From the NCBI GenBank assembly GCA_021737145.1, contig JAIPEN010000007.1, forward strand, positions 62,001-126,000: a stretch of DNA of 64,000 bases, in the 5' to 3' direction. A program made the translations under genes and the position numbers. The notes under the pieces were generated by a model. That model saw only the letters and a list, made by a program, of their open reading frames with translations. It was not told the DNA's origin and ran no database searches. This DNA is from Desulfarculaceae bacterium. Lineage in GTDB: Bacteria; Desulfobacterota; Desulfarculia; Desulfarculales; Desulfarculaceae. This document shows positions 10,014 to 19,057 of this stretch, in pieces (positions within the stretch are counted from its first letter, which is position 1; every line of letters starts with the position of its first letter).

Positions 10014-10538
10014 ATGAAAGCGACGATAAAAATTGTTTCAATAAGCGCGGCCCTGCTGGCGATGCTGCTGGCCGACATACCGCTTTTGCCCATGCAACTG
10101 GTGCCCGATGCCCAGGCCATCCTCGGCGTCCGGCGTCGGACCGCCTTTAGAACCGCGGTCATAGTGGGAGGCGCGGCCTCCGCCCAGGTGGCGGCGGCCA
10201 ACAACCGGGCGGCGACGGCCGAACAACAGGCCGCGGCGGCCAAGCAACAGGCGGCGGCGGCCGAACAACAGGCGGCGGCGGCCGAACAAAAGGCGGCTCC
10301 TGCTCCTGCTCCGGCGCCAGCCCCGGCCCCGGCTCCAGCTCCGGCCCCGGCTCCGGCCCGCACGCCGCCTCCGCCCTCCGCGGGCGGAACCTTGCCGCTG
10401 GGATCGGTGGTATCGACGCTTCCCTCGGGATGCGCCTCCCAGGCGATCAACGGCATCGAATACTACCGCTGTGGCAACAACTATTTCCGGGCGGTGTTCC
10501 AGGGGAACAGCTTGGTTTACGTGACCACGAAGCCTTAA
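10014..10538 (+). CDS. Secreted Ala/Gln- and Pro/Ala-repeat protein
   Basis: A 174-residue exported protein. Residues 1-36 are a signal peptide, followed by a short segment with ILGVRRRTAFRTAVIVGGAA. Residues 66-94 are four seven-residue repeats of the type AAAAEQQ, expected to be a helical stalk, and residues 96-113 are a Pro-Ala rod. The C-terminal domain contains GCASQAINGIEYYRCGNNYF, with Cys138 and Cys151 possibly forming a disulfide. This resembles small periplasmic or surface domains with a YYxCGxxY motif. Function is unknown. It lies between the DUF2092-like gene and the sulfatase in the same orientation. Confidence 0.7.
   Translation: MKATIKIVSISAALLAMLLADIPLLPMQLVPDAQAILGVRRRTAFRTAVIVGGAASAQVAAANNRAATAEQQAAAAKQQAAAAEQQAAAAEQKAAPAPAPAPAPAPAPAPAPAPARTPPPPSAGGTLPLGSVVSTLPSGCASQAINGIEYYRCGNNYFRAVFQGNSLVYVTTKP
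10209..10352 (+). repeat. In-frame tandem repeats (AEQQAAA and PA) within the secreted protein
   Basis: Four consecutive 21-base units encode AAAAEQQ-like heptads. About nine 6-base units encoding Pro-Ala follow (alternating gctccg/gccccg codons). Such tracts change length readily by slippage in multiples of three bases without breaking the frame. Confidence 0.8.
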
Positions 10539-10707
10539 AAGGGCCCGTCCTGACGACATAAAAACATAAGCCCTTTTTGCCCCAGCCCGCCCCGGGTGAA
10601 AAGAGCCGGCGCCGAGCAGGCGAGAACCACAAAACGAACTCGCGCCGACACGACTCGCACGTGTCTTTGGTGTTCGCACTTTAAAAAATGGCGCAAGGAG
10701 AAGAGAG

Positions 10708-13248
10708 ATGGGTTTGGTTAAGAAATCATTTGTTTATCTGGCGCTGATCGCCATGAGTTTGGCGGGTTCCTCGGCCATGGCCCTGGAGACCACCGGCACC
10801 CCCGGAGCGCCGAATTCGACCACCACCATCAGCGGCAAACAACTGCCGGCGCCCGCCCCCAAGTTTGGCGGGGAAATCAAGGATGAGGCGCTCAAATCCA
10901 AGGACTGGTGGGCGCCGCGCATAGTGCCGCCCAAAAAAGCGCCCAACATCCTGCTGATCATCACCGACGACGCGGGCTTCGGGGTTCCCAGCACTTTTGG
11001 CGGGGTTATCCCTACGCCGACCATGGACAGCATCGCCAATGGAGGCCTGCGCTACAATCGCGTGTTCTCCACCGCCTTGTGTTCCCCAACCCGGTCGGCG
11101 CTGATCACCGGGCGCAACCACCACTCGGTGGGTTTCGGGGTCATCGCCGAGCAGTCCACCGGTTTCCCCGGCTACAACAGCATCATCCCCAAGGACAAGG
11201 CCACCATCGGCCGCATCCTGTTGGACAACGGCTACTGCACCTCCTGGTTCGGCAAGGACCACAACACCCCCGCCTTTGCCGCCAGCCAGGTCGGACCCTT
11301 TGACCAGTGGCCCACCGGCATGGGTTTCGAGTATTTCTACGGCTTCGTGGGCGGCGACTCCAACCAGTGGCAGCCCAACCTGTTCCGCAACACCACCCAG
11401 ATCTATCCCTTCCGGGGTAAGCCGGGCTGGAACCTCGTCACGGGCATGGCCGATGACGCCATCTCCTACATCAACCGCATGCACCAGACCGACCCCCGCA
11501 AGCCCATCTTCATCAAGTACGCTCCCGGTGCAACCCACGCGCCCCATCACCCGACCAAGGAATGGGTGGACAAGATCCACGCCATGCATTTATTCGACGA
11601 TGGTTACAACAAGCTGCGTGAGCGCATTTTTGAAAACCAAAAGCGCCTCGGGGTGATCGACAAGGACGCCGATCTGACCCCCTGGCCCAAGGAACTCCTG
11701 AAGCCCTGGGACGAGCTGAGCCCGGAGGCCAAGAAGCTCTTTATCCGCCAGGTTGAGGTGTTCGCCGCCTACGCCGCCTACAGCGACCACGAGATCGGCC
11801 GCGTGATCAAGGCCTTCGAGGACCTGGGCCGGCTGGACAACACCCTGATCATCTACATCAACGGCGACAACGGCACCAGCGCCGAGGGCGGCCCCCTGGG
11901 CACCCCCAACGAGGTGGCCTTCTTCAACGGCGTCAACGAGATCCCCGTGGACGTGCAGATGAAGTGGTACGACGTCTGGGGCACCGAGCAGACCTACAAC
12001 CACATGTCGGCCGGCTGGTCCTGGGCCTTTGACACGCCCTTTGACTGGTTCAAGCAAAACGCCTCCCGCCTGGGCGGCGTCAACCAGAACATGGTGGTGT
12101 CCTGGCCGGCGCGCATCAAGGACAAGGGTGCCCTGCGCGAGCAGTTCATCCACGTGATCGACGTGGTGCCCACCATCCTGGAGGCCACCGGCATCTCCGC
12201 GCCCGAGGTGGTCGACGGCATCAAGCAGAAGCCCATCGAGGGCACCAGCTTCCTCTATACCTTTGACCCCAAGAACGCCAAGGCCGCCTCTCGCCACAAG
12301 ACCCAGTACTTCGAGATGATGGGCCAGTGGGCCCTGTACGATAATGGCTGGTTGCTCAGCACCAAGGTGAACCGGGCTCCCTGGCAGGCCTTCGGCGTGG
12401 CCAACCCCGACCCCCTGAACAACCAGGTATTCCAGCTCTACGACCTGACCAAGGACTTCAGCCAAGCCCACGACATCGCGGCCCAGCACCCGGAAAAGGT
12501 CAAAGAGTTGCGCAAGAAGTTCGTCGAGGAAGCCAAGAAGTACCAGGTGTTCCCGATGAACGCCTCGGTGGCCGCCCGCGTCGTGGCCCCGCGGCCCAAC
12601 ATCACCGCCGGCCGCACCGAGTTTGTCTACACCCAACCCATGGTGGGCCTGCCCCAGGGCGACTCGCCTTTCCTGCTCGACAGCTCTTACACCATCACCG
12701 CGGAGGTGACGGTGCCCAAGGGCGGGGGCGAGGGCATGATCCTTACCTCCGGCGGTCGCTTCGGTGGCTACGGCTTCTACCTGCTCAAGGGCAAGCCGGT
12801 GTTCCTGTGGAACCTGGTGGACCTCAAGCGCATCAAGTGGGAAGGACCCGAGGTCTTGTCCCCCGGCAAGCACACCCTGGAGTTTGACTTCAAGTACGAC
12901 GGCCTGGGATTGGGCACGCTGGCCTTTAACAACATGAGCGGCCTGGGCCGCAGCGGCGTCGGCACCCTCAAGGTGGACGGCAAGGCGGTGCAGACCATCA
13001 CCATGAAGCGCACCCTGCCCATCATCCTGCAATGGGATGAAAGCTTTGACATCGGCTCCGACACGCTGACCGGGGTCAACGACGCCGACTATAAGCCACC
13101 GTTCGCCCTGACCGCCAAGCTCGACAAGCTGACAATCAAGGTGAATAGGCCCCAGCTTTCACCCGAAGACATAAAAAACCTGGAAAAGAGCGAAGCGGAA
13201 GCGCTTGATGGCGCTCCCCTGCGCCGCGTGCAGGCCGGGCCGCATTAA
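10708..13248 (+). CDS. Arylsulfatase, formylglycine-dependent, periplasmic
   Basis: An 846-residue sulfatase with a signal peptide (about 1-26, ending SSAMA). NILLIITDDAGFG carries the metal-binding Asp pair. The signature STALCSPTRSALITGRN holds Cys125 in CSPTR, which is converted to formylglycine in family members and hydrolyses sulfate esters. The length is above the usual 500-600 because of a C-terminal beta-rich domain (about 640-820) typical of the large AtsA-type bacterial arylsulfatases. AAGGAGAAGAGAG precedes the ATG. No formylglycine-generating enzyme lies in the window. The following DUF1254/DUF1214 gene is separated by a strong hairpin. Confidence 0.93.
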   Translation: MGLVKKSFVYLALIAMSLAGSSAMALETTGTPGAPNSTTTISGKQLPAPAPKFGGEIKDEALKSKDWWAPRIVPPKKAPNILLIITDDAGFGVPSTFGGVIPTPTMDSIANGGLRYNRVFSTALCSPTRSALITGRNHHSVGFGVIAEQSTGFPGYNSIIPKDKATIGRILLDNGYCTSWFGKDHNTPAFAASQVGPFDQWPTGMGFEYFYGFVGGDSNQWQPNLFRNTTQIYPFRGKPGWNLVTGMADDAISYINRMHQTDPRKPIFIKYAPGATHAPHHPTKEWVDKIHAMHLFDDGYNKLRERIFENQKRLGVIDKDADLTPWPKELLKPWDELSPEAKKLFIRQVEVFAAYAAYSDHEIGRVIKAFEDLGRLDNTLIIYINGDNGTSAEGGPLGTPNEVAFFNGVNEIPVDVQMKWYDVWGTEQTYNHMSAGWSWAFDTPFDWFKQNASRLGGVNQNMVVSWPARIKDKGALREQFIHVIDVVPTILEATGISAPEVVDGIKQKPIEGTSFLYTFDPKNAKAASRHKTQYFEMMGQWALYDNGWLLSTKVNRAPWQAFGVANPDPLNNQVFQLYDLTKDFSQAHDIAAQHPEKVKELRKKFVEEAKKYQVFPMNASVAARVVAPRPNITAGRTEFVYTQPMVGLPQGDSPFLLDSSYTITAEVTVPKGGGEGMILTSGGRFGGYGFYLLKGKPVFLWNLVDLKRIKWEGPEVLSPGKHTLEFDFKYDGLGLGTLAFNNMSGLGRSGVGTLKVDGKAVQTITMKRTLPIILQWDESFDIGSDTLTGVNDADYKPPFALTAKLDKLTIKVNRPQLSPEDIKNLEKSEAEALDGAPLRRVQAGPH

Positions 13249-13270
13249 AGGTCCACCAGCGCGACGACCA

Positions 13271-13318
13271 GCTAGAGCCAGGCCGCATTCCTTGTTACGG
13301 GAGCGGCCTGGCTCTAGC
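13271..13318. repeat. Perfect 16-bp inverted repeat between sulfatase and DUF1254 gene
   Basis: GCTAGAGCCAGGCCGC (13271-13286) is the exact reverse complement of 13303-13318, with a 16-base loop. No T-run follows on either strand, so it is not a classical intrinsic terminator. It may stabilise the upstream mRNA, attenuate read-through or bind a protein. Confidence 0.8.
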
Positions 13319-13358
13319 GACCGATAGCTACAATCTCTCTTCAGAGGTGCAGATAACT

Positions 13359-14867
13359 ATGAGCAAGACAATTTTTAAAAAATTGGTTCTTGCGGCCGTG
13401 TTGATCGTTATTATGGCGCTGCCCGCGTGGGCTGATTCCTTGAAGATGACCACGCCAATCGCACCCGGCGTCATGGTGCCGGACAAGCTCGAGACTTCCA
13501 TCGGCAACCTGACGCTCAACTACGGCTACCCCGACGACGCCACCACCCAGAAGGTCTACGACAACCTGGACGCCTCCCGCGCGCTGCAGGCCTACCTGCT
13601 GGCCATTCCCATCGTCAACCAGGTGGGCATGCGCGACACGCTGCGCAAATTCGGGCCGGTGAACCAGACCGACGTAATCTGGGAAGACCTGGTGGACTCC
13701 AAGACCGTGGAACTGACCGCCAATGACAACACCGTCTACAGTTTTATTTGGCTCGACACCAAGAAGGGCCCGCTGGTGGTGGAGGTGCCGCCCATGGTCC
13801 TGGGTCTGATCGACGACTTCTGGTACAAGTGGGTTACCGACGTGGGCATTACCGGCCCGGACCACGGCAAGGGCGGTAAGTATCTGATCCTGCCTCCGGG
13901 CTACAAGGGTGAGATACCCAAGGGCTATTTCGTGGTGCGTCCCAGCACCTACGGCACATGGCTGCCCTTCCGGTCCTTCTTGGTCAAGGGCTCCACCAAG
14001 CCGGGCGTAGAGTCGGTCAAGAAACACCTGAAGATATATCACCTCTCCGACGCGGCAAACCCTCCGAAGATGAAGTTCGCCAATGCCTCCGGCATTCCCG
14101 CGAGCTTTGTCCCGCCCAGCGACTACGCCTTCTGGGGCATGCTCAACCAGGCCATCCAGGAGGAGCCCAGCGCGGGTAGCGACCCCACCACCCTGGGCCT
14201 GTTCGCCTCCATCGGCATCGTCAAGGGCAAGCCCTTCAATCCCGACGAGCGGATGAAAAAGATCCTGACCGACGCCGCCAAGATCGGCAGCGTGACCGCC
14301 CGGGCCGTCGCCTTCCGGATGCGCGACAAGAACGCCTTCTTCTACCCCAACAGCCCCTGGCGCCTGCCCTTCTTCGGAGGCTACAAGTTCGAGGTCGCTC
14401 CCGGCGTGTCCAACCTGGACGGGGCTATCTTCTTCTATTACATCGCCACCGGCGTGACTCCGGCCATGGCGGAGAAAATGGTGGGCAAGGGCTCGCAGTA
14501 TCCCTGGTGCGCCCAGGACGCCAACGGCCAACCCTTTGAGGGCGCCAAGAACTACAAGCTCCATTTGCCGCCCAACGTTCCGGTGAAGGACTTCTGGTCG
14601 GTCATCGTCTATGACAACCAGACGCGCTCCATGATCCAGACCGACCAGCGTTTCCCCAGCGTTAGCAGCCAGAACAAGGATGTGCTGGTCAACAAGGACG
14701 GCTCGGTCGATGTGTATTTTGGACCCAAGCCTCCGCGAGGCAAGCAAAACAATTGGATTCAGACGATTCCCGGCAAAGGCTGGTTCATGATTCTGAGACT
14801 ATACGGACCACTGGAGCCATGGTTCAACAAGACTTGGAAGCCCGGGGAAATCCAATTGCAACCGTAA
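13359..14867 (+). CDS. DUF1254/DUF1214 domain protein, exported
   Basis: A 502-residue exported protein with a signal peptide (residues 1-25, ending ALPAWA). The N-terminal DUF1254 part includes ASRALQAYLLAIPIVNQVGM and VYSFIWLDTKKGPLVVEVPP. The C-terminal DUF1214 part includes NYKLHLPPNVPVKDFWSVIV, RFPSVSSQNKDVLVNKDGSV and KGWFMILRLYGPLEPWFNKT, a highly typical ending. The ATG at 13359 is preferred because CAGAGGTG ten bases upstream is the ribosome site; a GTG inside that site is a poor alternative. Biochemistry of the family is poorly known. Co-location with a sulfatase, a DUF2092-like protein and an outer-membrane protein suggests one envelope pathway. Confidence 0.9.
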   Translation: MSKTIFKKLVLAAVLIVIMALPAWADSLKMTTPIAPGVMVPDKLETSIGNLTLNYGYPDDATTQKVYDNLDASRALQAYLLAIPIVNQVGMRDTLRKFGPVNQTDVIWEDLVDSKTVELTANDNTVYSFIWLDTKKGPLVVEVPPMVLGLIDDFWYKWVTDVGITGPDHGKGGKYLILPPGYKGEIPKGYFVVRPSTYGTWLPFRSFLVKGSTKPGVESVKKHLKIYHLSDAANPPKMKFANASGIPASFVPPSDYAFWGMLNQAIQEEPSAGSDPTTLGLFASIGIVKGKPFNPDERMKKILTDAAKIGSVTARAVAFRMRDKNAFFYPNSPWRLPFFGGYKFEVAPGVSNLDGAIFFYYIATGVTPAMAEKMVGKGSQYPWCAQDANGQPFEGAKNYKLHLPPNVPVKDFWSVIVYDNQTRSMIQTDQRFPSVSSQNKDVLVNKDGSVDVYFGPKPPRGKQNNWIQTIPGKGWFMILRLYGPLEPWFNKTWKPGEIQLQP

Positions 14868-15010
14868 CTAACCTGTGCAGTTTACTGTTTGGGGCCACGA
14901 GCGTTAAGCGACAAATAGCCCCCGCAGGCACTCGAAGTTGGGGTTGTTGGTTTAAAGAACAACCCTACTGTAAGCGACAAGACTCGGATTAATAACAAAG
15001 GAGTTAACTC

Positions 15011-15577
15011 ATGAAGAGATTGATCTTGGTGGCCCTGGCCGTAGCCCTGGTCCTGGGTGCGGCGCCATTGGCCCTGGCCGCTGATAGCGGCATAGTTGGA
15101 GGAGTTGTGGCCGTTGACGTGTTACAGCTGAGCGGCACCGTCACCGCCCTGGATCTCAAGGCGCGCACGGTGACTATCAAGGGCGATGGCGGGAGGACCA
15201 TTCAACTCAACGCCAAGCAGGCCCGTAATCTGGAACAAGTCAAAGTGGGCGACCGGGTTGTCGCGGACTTTATCGAATCCGTGGCCCTGTACGTGACCAA
15301 GCCCGAGGGCGCCCCCGCGGCTGGTGTCGCCCGTATGGTCAAGCTGGCGCCCAAGGGCCAAATGCCCGGTGGCTTGGTGGCCGAGGTGGTGGAGATGCGG
15401 GCCCAGGTGGTGGCCATTGACTATAAAGCTCGCACCGTTTCGCTCAAAGGCCCCGAAGGCGCAGTGCGCACCTTGAAGATCGGCCCCGAGGCCAAGAACT
15501 TTGACAAGGTGAAAAAGGGTGACGATGTGGTGCTGCGCGTCAGCGAGGCTTTCGCTCTCACGGTTAAAAGACCTTAG
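15011..15577 (+). CDS. Secreted protein with two related OB-like repeats
   Basis: A 188-residue exported protein with a clear signal peptide (residues 1-23, ending PLALA). It contains two similar halves: SGTVTALDLKARTVTIKGD (about 39-57) and AQVVAIDYKARTVSLKG (about 131-147). Each is followed by a segment ending near V(K)KGDxV (VKVGDRVVADF and VKKGDDVVLRV). This is an internal duplication of a small beta-barrel fold. Function is unknown. AAAGGAGTTAACTC precedes the ATG, and an intrinsic terminator follows at 15601, so it ends the plus-strand envelope cluster. Confidence 0.75.
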   Translation: MKRLILVALAVALVLGAAPLALAADSGIVGGVVAVDVLQLSGTVTALDLKARTVTIKGDGGRTIQLNAKQARNLEQVKVGDRVVADFIESVALYVTKPEGAPAAGVARMVKLAPKGQMPGGLVAEVVEMRAQVVAIDYKARTVSLKGPEGAVRTLKIGPEAKNFDKVKKGDDVVLRVSEAFALTVKRP

Positions 15578-15600
15578 GCGCTTTTATTAATTGGGATCTA

Positions 15601-15632
15601 ATACCCCGCTGCCCACGGCGGGGTATTTTTTT
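15601..15632 (+). terminator. Intrinsic terminator
   Basis: ATACCCCGC (15601-15609) pairs perfectly with 15618-15626 around an 8-base loop and is followed by seven T residues. It lies 24 bases after the stop of the secreted OB-like protein. Confidence 0.92.
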
Positions 15633-15709
15633 GCACCATCGGCAAGGATTGTGCTGGATGGTCAGATGCCGCGTTTCTCACCCTGCCAGGCGCACCTAAG
15701 GAAACGGTC

Positions 15710-15823
15710 ATGGCGGACTTTATGCGTACAAACGAGTACACCATTCCACAATTTCAAAAGGCAATCGACGCCTTTTTCGCAACCGGCGGTGCCTGTTCCA
15801 CTCCACTCGCCGTTTTTAGGTGA
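15710..15823 (+). CDS. Possible 37-residue small protein
   Basis: A short open frame starting ATG after TAAGGAAACGGTC, a reasonable ribosome site. It encodes MADFMRTNEYTIPQFQKA and ends TPLAVFR. It has no signal peptide or recognisable domain and lies between the terminator and the SYLF gene. The clean ribosome site is the only positive evidence; it could be chance or a gene remnant. Confidence 0.25.
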   Translation: MADFMRTNEYTIPQFQKAIDAFFATGGACSTPLAVFR

Positions 15824-15866
15824 AGGCTGAGTACCTCGAGGCATCCTTCGACGAAAGGACTTGTAC

Positions 15867-16595
15867 ATGCTCTTACGAAAAAAGCCGCTAGCGGCGAACA
15901 TAATAATGACCATCTCTTTGGCCTGTTTTTGCCTGCTACTCAACAGTTTGCCTGTTATGGCCAAGTCGCAGGCAGAAGAACCCTATGCAAAGCTCACCGA
16001 GCAGTGCACCAAAATGCTGGAAGGTTTCGTGGCCCAAAAGCAGGCTAAGGCCATCCGCAATATGCTGGGCGGAGCCCGTGCCATATTCCTAGTGCCCAGC
16101 GAAAAAATGGGCGGCTTAATTGTGGGCTATGAGCGGGGGCAAGGCGCCCTTCTCAGGCGCCATGGAAAGTTGTGGAGCGACCCGGTGTTTTTACAGGCAA
16201 GCCAAGTCACCGTGGGCTTGCAGGCTGGGGCTACCGATTCCCAGGTGACCATGCTTATCATGACTGATCAGGCGGTGGAGGATCTCATTAAGGGAGTGAG
16301 CCAGTTCGGCGGCTCCGGCGGTTTCGCCCTTGGGGACATGGGTTTGGGCACTTCTGGCAGCGGCAGTGTAGGCGGAGGTCTGGAGGTTTTGACCATCTCC
16401 ACCTCCAGCGGAGCTTATCTGGGCACCACCTTTAAGAACATGTCTTTGAGCCCGGCCCAAGCCATGAATCAGGCTGCCTATGGCAATGGCATGAAAATGG
16501 GTTCTGTTCTGGCCCAGCCTGGTGGCAAGCTGGCCGCGGCAGCCAAATTACGCAAGATTTTGGAAGAGGCCGTGATCAAAGCCTGGGGCAAGTAA
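15867..16595 (+). CDS. SYLF/YSC84-type lipid-binding domain protein, secreted
   Basis: A 242-residue exported protein. The ATG at 15867 follows GAAAGGAC at good spacing. A signal peptide (about 1-33, ending LPVMA) leads into a SYLF domain with KAIRNMLGGARAIFLVPSEK, then GGLIVGYERGQGALLRRHG and ASQVTVGLQAGATDSQVTML, ending with YLGTTFKNMSLSPAQAMNQA. SYLF domains bind phospholipids, and many bacterial versions are periplasmic. A Gly/Ser-rich insertion (GGSGGFALGDMGLGTSGSGS) sits mid-domain. It appears monocistronic, and a stem (CATACCCC/GGGGTATG, 16611-16648) follows the stop without a T-run. Confidence 0.85.
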   Translation: MLLRKKPLAANIIMTISLACFCLLLNSLPVMAKSQAEEPYAKLTEQCTKMLEGFVAQKQAKAIRNMLGGARAIFLVPSEKMGGLIVGYERGQGALLRRHGKLWSDPVFLQASQVTVGLQAGATDSQVTMLIMTDQAVEDLIKGVSQFGGSGGFALGDMGLGTSGSGSVGGGLEVLTISTSSGAYLGTTFKNMSLSPAQAMNQAAYGNGMKMGSVLAQPGGKLAAAAKLRKILEEAVIKAWGK

Positions 16596-16766
16596 AGAAA
16601 AGACTTGCCTCATACCCCTGTACACCGGCATGCCACAGATGGGGTATGGCTGGGCAGCCATCCACTTGCAGGTAAAGATTCGTGCTGGCCTCTCAACAAC
16701 CAGGGCCGAACTCTAGAGAAAGTGCGGTGCACGTCAGAGTTTATGATGAAGGGAGAAGTTATTTAA

Positions 16767-17866
16767 ATGTGTAAAAAATATAAAAAACAAGATGGCTTTT
16801 ACTGCCAGTCGCTATCTGTTTGGCCTTAATAAACTTGTCAGGATGCATGGCGGTGGGCCCCCGCACCATTAGTGCGGGTCGGGCGGCTTATAATGAAGCA
16901 ATCAACAGAACCGGCGATGAGCAACTACTGCTTGCAATCATACAACACCGATATGGTGAGACATCCTCTCTGATGGCGGTAAAACACGTTGCCGCCAATG
17001 TCCGTTTCAGAGCTCAAGCAGGTACGGATTTGGGTTTCGGCCCAAGCGTTACCTACGAAGGCAATCTGGTTCCCTTTAGTGGAGGACTGGTATACGAAGA
17101 AAATCCCACCATTTTATATACTCCAGTTATGGGTGAAAAGTATCTTCGGTCCCTGGTTTCACCTATTCCTTTGGGGCTGGCATTGATGACCCTGCGGTCC
17201 ATGTCATTTAGGAGCAAGGCGTTTATCCTGTTGGTGAATAGGGTGAATAGGTTGCAAAATCCCGATTTTTTAGAGGAGCCGAATTCCAATCAAAATATGC
17301 GATTTAAACGCTTTGCCAGTTTATTTTCACAGCTAAGCCTGGCTGGCGTTCTGGAAGTTGTAAGCACCACGGAAGCAGACAGTAAGTATGCAATTTTGCT
17401 GAGAGGATATGGGCCTAGACATACACAGAAGGTGTCAGAGTTGCTCTCATTGTGCGGTTTGCCCAAGTTGACGGATTCTTCCAAAGACATTATTATTCCC
17501 GTCCGTTATTCGGTAAAAATTGGCAGTATCACGGGAATCGACCTAACCACTCGTTCAACATATGATTTGATTGAGATTATGCAGGCCTCGGTTCAAGTCC
17601 CCAAAGAACACATGCGCGCAGGCCTTACGATTGCATTCCCCCCGATGGGTTTGGCGGGGAAAGATATAAAAATCATGGCATCCAAGGAAAAACCCAATAA
17701 TTTGTCATTGGCGGTACCGTATCGCGGATACTGGTTTTTCATTGATCAAAGCGACCAAAGCACTAAGGCCGCCTTCATTATGCTGAGAGCGTTTTGGTCC
17801 ATTAGCATCGCTGGTTCAAGTAAAGCAGGGAGCGCACCTGTACTGACCATCCCTGTAAGCCGGTAA
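16767..17866 (+). CDS. Uncharacterised lipoprotein with a frameshift in an A-tract near its start
   Basis: The open frame from about 16784 to 17866 encodes TRWLLLPVAICLALINLSGC, a textbook lipoprotein signal with lipobox LSGC. The frame has no usable start codon there. An ATG at 16767 with ribosome site AGGGAG lies in another frame (MCKKYKK). One extra A in the A6 run at 16782-16787 would join them as MCKKYKKTRWLLLP. So this is a single-base deletion, a sequencing error, or a slippage switch. The mature protein (about 330 residues) has GPRTISAGRAAYNEAINRTG and TILYTPVMGEKYLRSLVSPI, a pattern I recall from an uncharacterised proteobacterial lipoprotein family. Low GC content marks it as foreign to its neighbours. 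Confidence 0.7.
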
Positions 17867-17943
17867 GTGAGATTGCCTATTGGCCAGTCCACTTTAATCC
17901 GGCCCAAATTTTAAATTAGGATTTTGAGTCGAGAGATGCGGCC

Positions 17944-18483
17944 GCGGCCATGGCCTTCGCCACCTACCTGCCGCCGGTCATCGGTCTGGACAACGCCCCC
18001 GCCTTCATCTGGCGGGCCGGGGGGATCACCCTGCTGAGCCTCTCCAGCAAGGAGGGGTTGGCCATCGGGGTGATCCTGGACCTGACCCTGGTGCACTACC
18101 GGGGCCTTCGCCTTGGGGGCCGGGTGCAGAATGGCCTGACCCTCGTCAAGCTGACCATCATAGGCCTTTTCATTGCTGGCGGGTTCTGGCTGGGGCAGGG
18201 GGACTGGCGCAACTTCGCGCCTCCCGCCGGGGGAGCCAGCCTTTGGCAAGGGGAGTTCGCGGTCTCTTTGATTTTAGTGTCGTTCGCCTATTCCGGCTGG
18301 AACGAGGCCGCCTACCTGGGGCGGAGATAAAAAACCCGCCCGTAACATCCCTCTGGCCCTGGTGAGGGGCACTGTCCTGCTCTGCGCCATCCACCTGCTG
18401 ATCAAAATCCTCTACGTCTACTCTCTGCCCCCCGGGGAGATGAGTGGGGTGCTGGAGGTGGGAGGGTTGGCGGCCAAGCCGAT
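17944..18483 (+). pseudogene. Amino-acid permease (APC family) remnant
   Basis: The frame from 17944 encodes transmembrane segments typical of APC-superfamily permeases: GLAIGVILDLTLVHYRGLRL, VKLTIIGLFIAGGFWLGQG and ILVSFAYSGWNEAAYLG. It then stops at 18330. The expected continuation, NIPLALVRGTVLLCAIHLL and ILYVYSLPPGEM, lies in another frame immediately downstream, so a frameshift falls around 18323-18335. The N-terminal helices and the C-terminal third are absent. It is a truncated, frameshifted fragment left after deletion or rearrangement. Confidence 0.8.
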
Positions 18484-19057
18484 GTTGAGGCACGGCGGCC
18501 AAACAGGAAATTGACGACAGGTCCTGCCGCGCCAGGCCCGCGTTTTATGCCAGCATTACAAAGTGTTATATCTGGCAAACTATCCTCAGCCCATGGTTGG
18601 GTTTCTGATCACGAAATCGCTAATAGACCCTGTGCGACAAATTTATTTCGATCCTGGTCATGCAAGGCGCAATTGCGCGTTTCCAATGGCTGACAAAATG
18701 ATATGGATTTAAAATCAGATTCTGTAATACTATAGATAAAGGACAATATTTAGTAATAGTTATCATTTGTTAACTGGTTGCAGGCTCCCAAAATACGTAT
18801 GAGCCTAAACAGATTCAGCAGCCCTATTGGCTGGCGGCAGGAAAAGGAGCCACCGGTCAAAACAAACCGAATGATCAACTGAAGGACACGCCTGCCCATG
18901 GTTTCGGTTCTTGCAGCACCAATATCTTCTCTCCTCCCACCAAACACCATAGGCTGTTTAGCCATATATTTCAAGGCATTATCCGGTGCGGGTCCGGTCC
19001 GGCCGCTTAACCTGGAACCGCCCGCGCATCCTCGCTGGAATCACAAGATGGTAAGCC
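18484..19057. other. Intergenic region upstream of the Wsp-like operon
   Basis: This stretch has no gene I can support. The part from about 18690 to 18800 is AT-rich and probably contains promoter sequence, but no clear -35/-10 or -24/-12 pair stands out. It separates decayed accessory DNA on the left from the intact chemosensory operon on the right. Confidence 0.4.

Noticed and set aside
11590-13032. 480-residue minus-strand frame inside the arylsulfatase
   Set aside because: The sulfatase on the plus strand has catalytic and C-terminal domains through this whole stretch; the antisense frame has no recognisable features.
13341-14747. 468-residue minus-strand frame opposite the DUF1254 gene
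   Set aside because: The DUF1254/DUF1214 protein on the other strand is unmistakable, with signal peptide and family motifs.
17585-17605. GGTTCAAGTCCCC resembling a tRNA T-arm
   Set aside because: It lies inside the lipoprotein reading frame and no cloverleaf or acceptor stem can be formed around it.
18725-18735. TAATACTATAG resembling a phage T7-type promoter
   Set aside because: The full 17-base core is not present and the stretch is AT-rich, so the match is by chance.
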